From assembly GCA_025929895.1 (NCBI GenBank), contig JAICPI010000003.1, positions 29,649 through 93,648 on the forward strand: 64,000 nt of DNA. Reading direction: 5' to 3'. The notes under the pieces were generated by a model. It searched no databases and was not told the origin of the DNA. It saw only the letters and a list, made by a program, of their open reading frames with translations. The stretch's first letter is position 1; every line of letters begins with the position of its first letter. This document shows, in pieces, positions 62,063-64,000 of the stretch. The position numbers and the translations under genes were made by a program. The stretch is from Thermoleophilia bacterium (GTDB taxonomy: Bacteria > Actinomycetota > Thermoleophilia > Gaiellales > Gaiellaceae).

Positions 62063-63856
62063 CTACGACTCGGCGCGGATGTGGTCGGCGAGCGACTCGG
62101 CCTCGGCGATGAGTGCCTCGATCGCGTCGAGGCCGCGCTCCCAGAGCGCCGGGTCGGCGAGGTCGAGGCCGAGCCGCGCGACGAGCTGCTCCGGCGGCTC
62201 CGACGCCGACCGCGCCAGCATGTCGAGGAGCGGCGCGACGAAGGACTCGCCCTCCTCGCGGAAGCGCGAATAGACGGCGAGCGTGAGCAGCCCGCCGAAC
62301 GCGTACGCGTAGACGTAGCCCGGCGCGACGACGAAGTGGGGCACGTAGCTCCACCACGTCCGGAAGCCGCCGGTCGCCTCGACCGCGTCGCCGTGGAACT
62401 CCGCGACGGCCGCGTCGAAGAGCTCCTCGATCCGCTCGAGCGAGAGCTCGCCTTCGGTGCGGCGCGCGGTGTGCAGCGTGTCCTCGAAGCGGTTGTACAT
62501 CACCTGCGCGAACGTGACGGAGACGAGGTTGTCGATCCGCGAGACGAGGAGCGAGAGCCGCTCCTCGGGGTCCTCGACGCGCTCGAGCAGCCGATCGAAC
62601 GCGAGCGTCTCGGCGAGCGTCGACGACGTCTCGACCATCGTCAACGGGATCTCGGTGTTGAGGAAGCCGACGTCCTTCGCGAGCACGGCCTGGAGCCCGT
62701 GGCCGAGCTCGTGCGCGAGCGTGAGCGCCGCGTCCCGCGACCCGCCGAAGTTCATCAAGATGTACGGGTGCGCGTCCGGCGCGCGCATCGCGCAGTACGC
62801 GCCGTTGACCTTCCCCGGCCGCGGGTCGGCGTCGATCCAGCGCTCGTCGAAGAAACGCGTCGCGATCTCGACCGCCGCCGGCGACAGGGACCCGAAGGCG
62901 TCGAGGGCGAGCGCGCGCGCCTCCTCCCACGACATCTTCCCGGTCTCGGCGCCGATCGGCGCCCAGCGGTCGTAGTCCGCGAGCCGCGGCAGGCCGAGCA
63001 GCCGCGCCCGCAGGCGGAAGTGCCGGTGCGCGATGTCGAAGCGCCGCCCGACGGCCGCGATCAGCGCGTCGGCCGCCTCGTCCGAGATCTCGTTGGCGAG
63101 GTTCCGCGCCGAGAGCCAGGTCGGGAACCCCCGCAGGCGGTCCTCGATCGAGTGGTCGTGCACGATCGTGTTCAGGACCAGCGCGCGCGTGCGGAGCGTC
63201 GGCTCGAGGGCCGTGGAGATCGCGTCGGCGACGCGCCGGCGCTCGTCGCGGTCGGCGGTGGTGCGAAGCCGGTCGCGTGCCTCGTCGAGCGAGAGCTCGT
63301 CGCCGTCGTGCTCGACCTGGATCTGCGAGACGAGGTCGGAGAAGAGGCGCTCCCACGCGCGCACCCCGGAGAGCGACTTCTCGGCGACGACGCGCTCCTC
63401 ACCCTCCGAGAGGAGGTACGGACGGAACCGACGCTGCGAGGCGAGGAAGTGGCGGTGCTCGTCGAGCTCGGGCGACGCCAGCACGGATTCCGCCGCGTCG
63501 TCGTCGACCGCGGCCCACTCCAGCGTGAAGAACCGCAGCTCGTTGTCGACCGCGACCTGCTGCTCGCGCGCCCACTGGAAGCGGGTCGCGCGCTCGCTGT
63601 CCTGCGTGGCGACGTCGAACGCGAGCTCCGTGAACAGCTCGACCCGATGGACGAGCGCAGCGATGCGCTCGAGCTCGCGCGTCGCCTCGGCGAGCTCGGC
63701 GGCCGAGAGCCCGGCGACGCGGCCGGCGTAGCTGGCCCGGAACGCGCGGGCGTCCTCGAGCGCCGCCGCCGCGTCACGCGCGAGCGCCGGGTCGTCGGAG
63801 CTCGCGTAGAGGTCGCCGAGATCCCACTCCACGCCCGCGGCGGTCGCCTCGCTCAC
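62063..63856 (-). CDS. pepF: Oligoendopeptidase F (M3 family)
   Basis: 597 residues, GTG at 63856 overlapping the TGA of the upstream ABC-2 permease (GTGA). The HExxH zinc motif is H382-E383-L-G-H386 in TLAHELGHGLQ, and the third ligand Glu lies about 25 residues later. The N-terminal half is the helical channel domain of M3 peptidases. It hydrolyses short peptides in the cytoplasm. Length and motif order are as in PepF. Confidence 0.93.
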   Translation of the reverse strand: MSEATAAGVEWDLGDLYASSDDPALARDAAAALEDARAFRASYAGRVAGLSAAELAEATRELERIAALVHRVELFTELAFDVATQDSERATRFQWAREQQVAVDNELRFFTLEWAAVDDDAAESVLASPELDEHRHFLASQRRFRPYLLSEGEERVVAEKSLSGVRAWERLFSDLVSQIQVEHDGDELSLDEARDRLRTTADRDERRRVADAISTALEPTLRTRALVLNTIVHDHSIEDRLRGFPTWLSARNLANEISDEAADALIAAVGRRFDIAHRHFRLRARLLGLPRLADYDRWAPIGAETGKMSWEEARALALDAFGSLSPAAVEIATRFFDERWIDADPRPGKVNGAYCAMRAPDAHPYILMNFGGSRDAALTLAHELGHGLQAVLAKDVGFLNTEIPLTMVETSSTLAETLAFDRLLERVEDPEERLSLLVSRIDNLVSVTFAQVMYNRFEDTLHTARRTEGELSLERIEELFDAAVAEFHGDAVEATGGFRTWWSYVPHFVVAPGYVYAYAFGGLLTLAVYSRFREEGESFVAPLLDMLARSASEPPEQLVARLGLDLADPALWERGLDAIEALIAEAESLADHIRAES

Positions 63857-64000
63857 TTGAGCAGCTTTCGCTGGAGGCGGTGAGCCGTGAACCAGACGCC
63901 GAGCGCCATCACGCCGAGCAGGTACGCAACGTTCAGCAGCGCGTCCCAGCCGACCTGGCCGAGCGTGAGCGAGCGCATCAGGTCGACGCCGTGGTACAGC
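63853..64000 (-). CDS. C-terminal end of an ABC-2 type permease (partial)
   Basis: 49 codons enter from the right edge and end at TGA 63853-63855. LYHGVDLMRSLTLGQVGWDALLNVAYLLGVMALGVWFTAHRLQRKLLK shows the final loop (proline-less YHGVDLMR) and last membrane helix of NodJ/DrrB-like exporters, with the basic tail on the cytoplasmic side. GTGA overlap couples it to pepF. Confidence 0.75.
   Translation of the reverse strand, partial: LYHGVDLMRSLTLGQVGWDALLNVAYLLGVMALGVWFTAHRLQRKLLK

Overview
The window is high-GC DNA (roughly 70% G+C by eye) that is densely coded on both strands, with many GTG and TTG starts and 1-20 base gene overlaps. An F420-dependent oxidoreductase, a GCS2-type carboxylate-amine ligase, an ECF sigma/zinc anti-sigma pair, a MntR-type DtxR regulator, a tRNA without encoded CCA, and secreted proteins built on the 'WQRC' Ig-like repeat all point to Actinomycetota. 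The most likely class is Thermoleophilia (Solirubrobacterales/Gaiellales). That placement is inference from gene content.

Layout. 0-8.3 kb: an acetyl-CoA synthetase operon (M24 peptidase, acs, class A beta-lactamase-like serine hydrolase, helical protein), two tandem secreted Ig-like paralogues and an MFS permease. 8.3-15.5 kb: an amidohydrolase and three-subunit molybdenum hydroxylase operon (the FAD subunit carries an extra four-Cys cluster), then a lytic transglycosylase, a cyclophilin lipoprotein, a MobA/MocA-like nucleotidyltransferase and a LytR_C protein. 15.5-23.7 kb: an HMA protein/ECF sigma/zinc anti-sigma operon, GCS2 ligase, HtrA protease, NYN-domain protein, F420 oxidoreductase and aconitase. 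23.7-30.3 kb: metal and vitamin transport, with a MOT1-type molybdate permease, two ZIP permeases, a TPP riboswitch controlling a CytX-type permease, and a multicopper oxidase divergent from a MntR-like regulator. 30.3-37.2 kb: housekeeping genes and an ABC-2 exporter.

37.3-42.2 kb is the most unusual part. Three genes linked by 4-base overlaps encode an HNH nuclease fused to an OLD/PtuA-like ATPase, a separate HNH nuclease paralogous to the fused one, and a membrane-anchored patatin phospholipase. I read this as a Septu-like (PtuA/PtuB) anti-phage system carrying a lipase effector. It ends 30 bases before an intact tRNA-Arg(CCT). A 5' fragment and a 3' fragment of the same tRNA lie 1.6 and 3.9 kb downstream, around a patchwork of small accessory genes, which suggests an integration hot spot.

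46.3-61.1 kb is envelope related: PAP2 enzyme, membrane glycosyltransferase, GT4, a Wzm/Wzt-like exporter, and an Fbp-type ABC importer whose permease and ATPase are translationally coupled to a CapK-like AMP ligase and a methyltransferase. 61-64 kb holds a VOC protein, GreA, oligoendopeptidase F and the end of an ABC-2 permease.

A recurrent regulatory feature is a TANNNT -10 element 6-10 bases upstream of a start codon with no Shine-Dalgarno sequence, indicating widespread leaderless transcription. Two such genes seem to begin with ATC after an identical TAAGTT-N6 arrangement. No CRISPR array, rRNA, transposase or integrase gene was seen.
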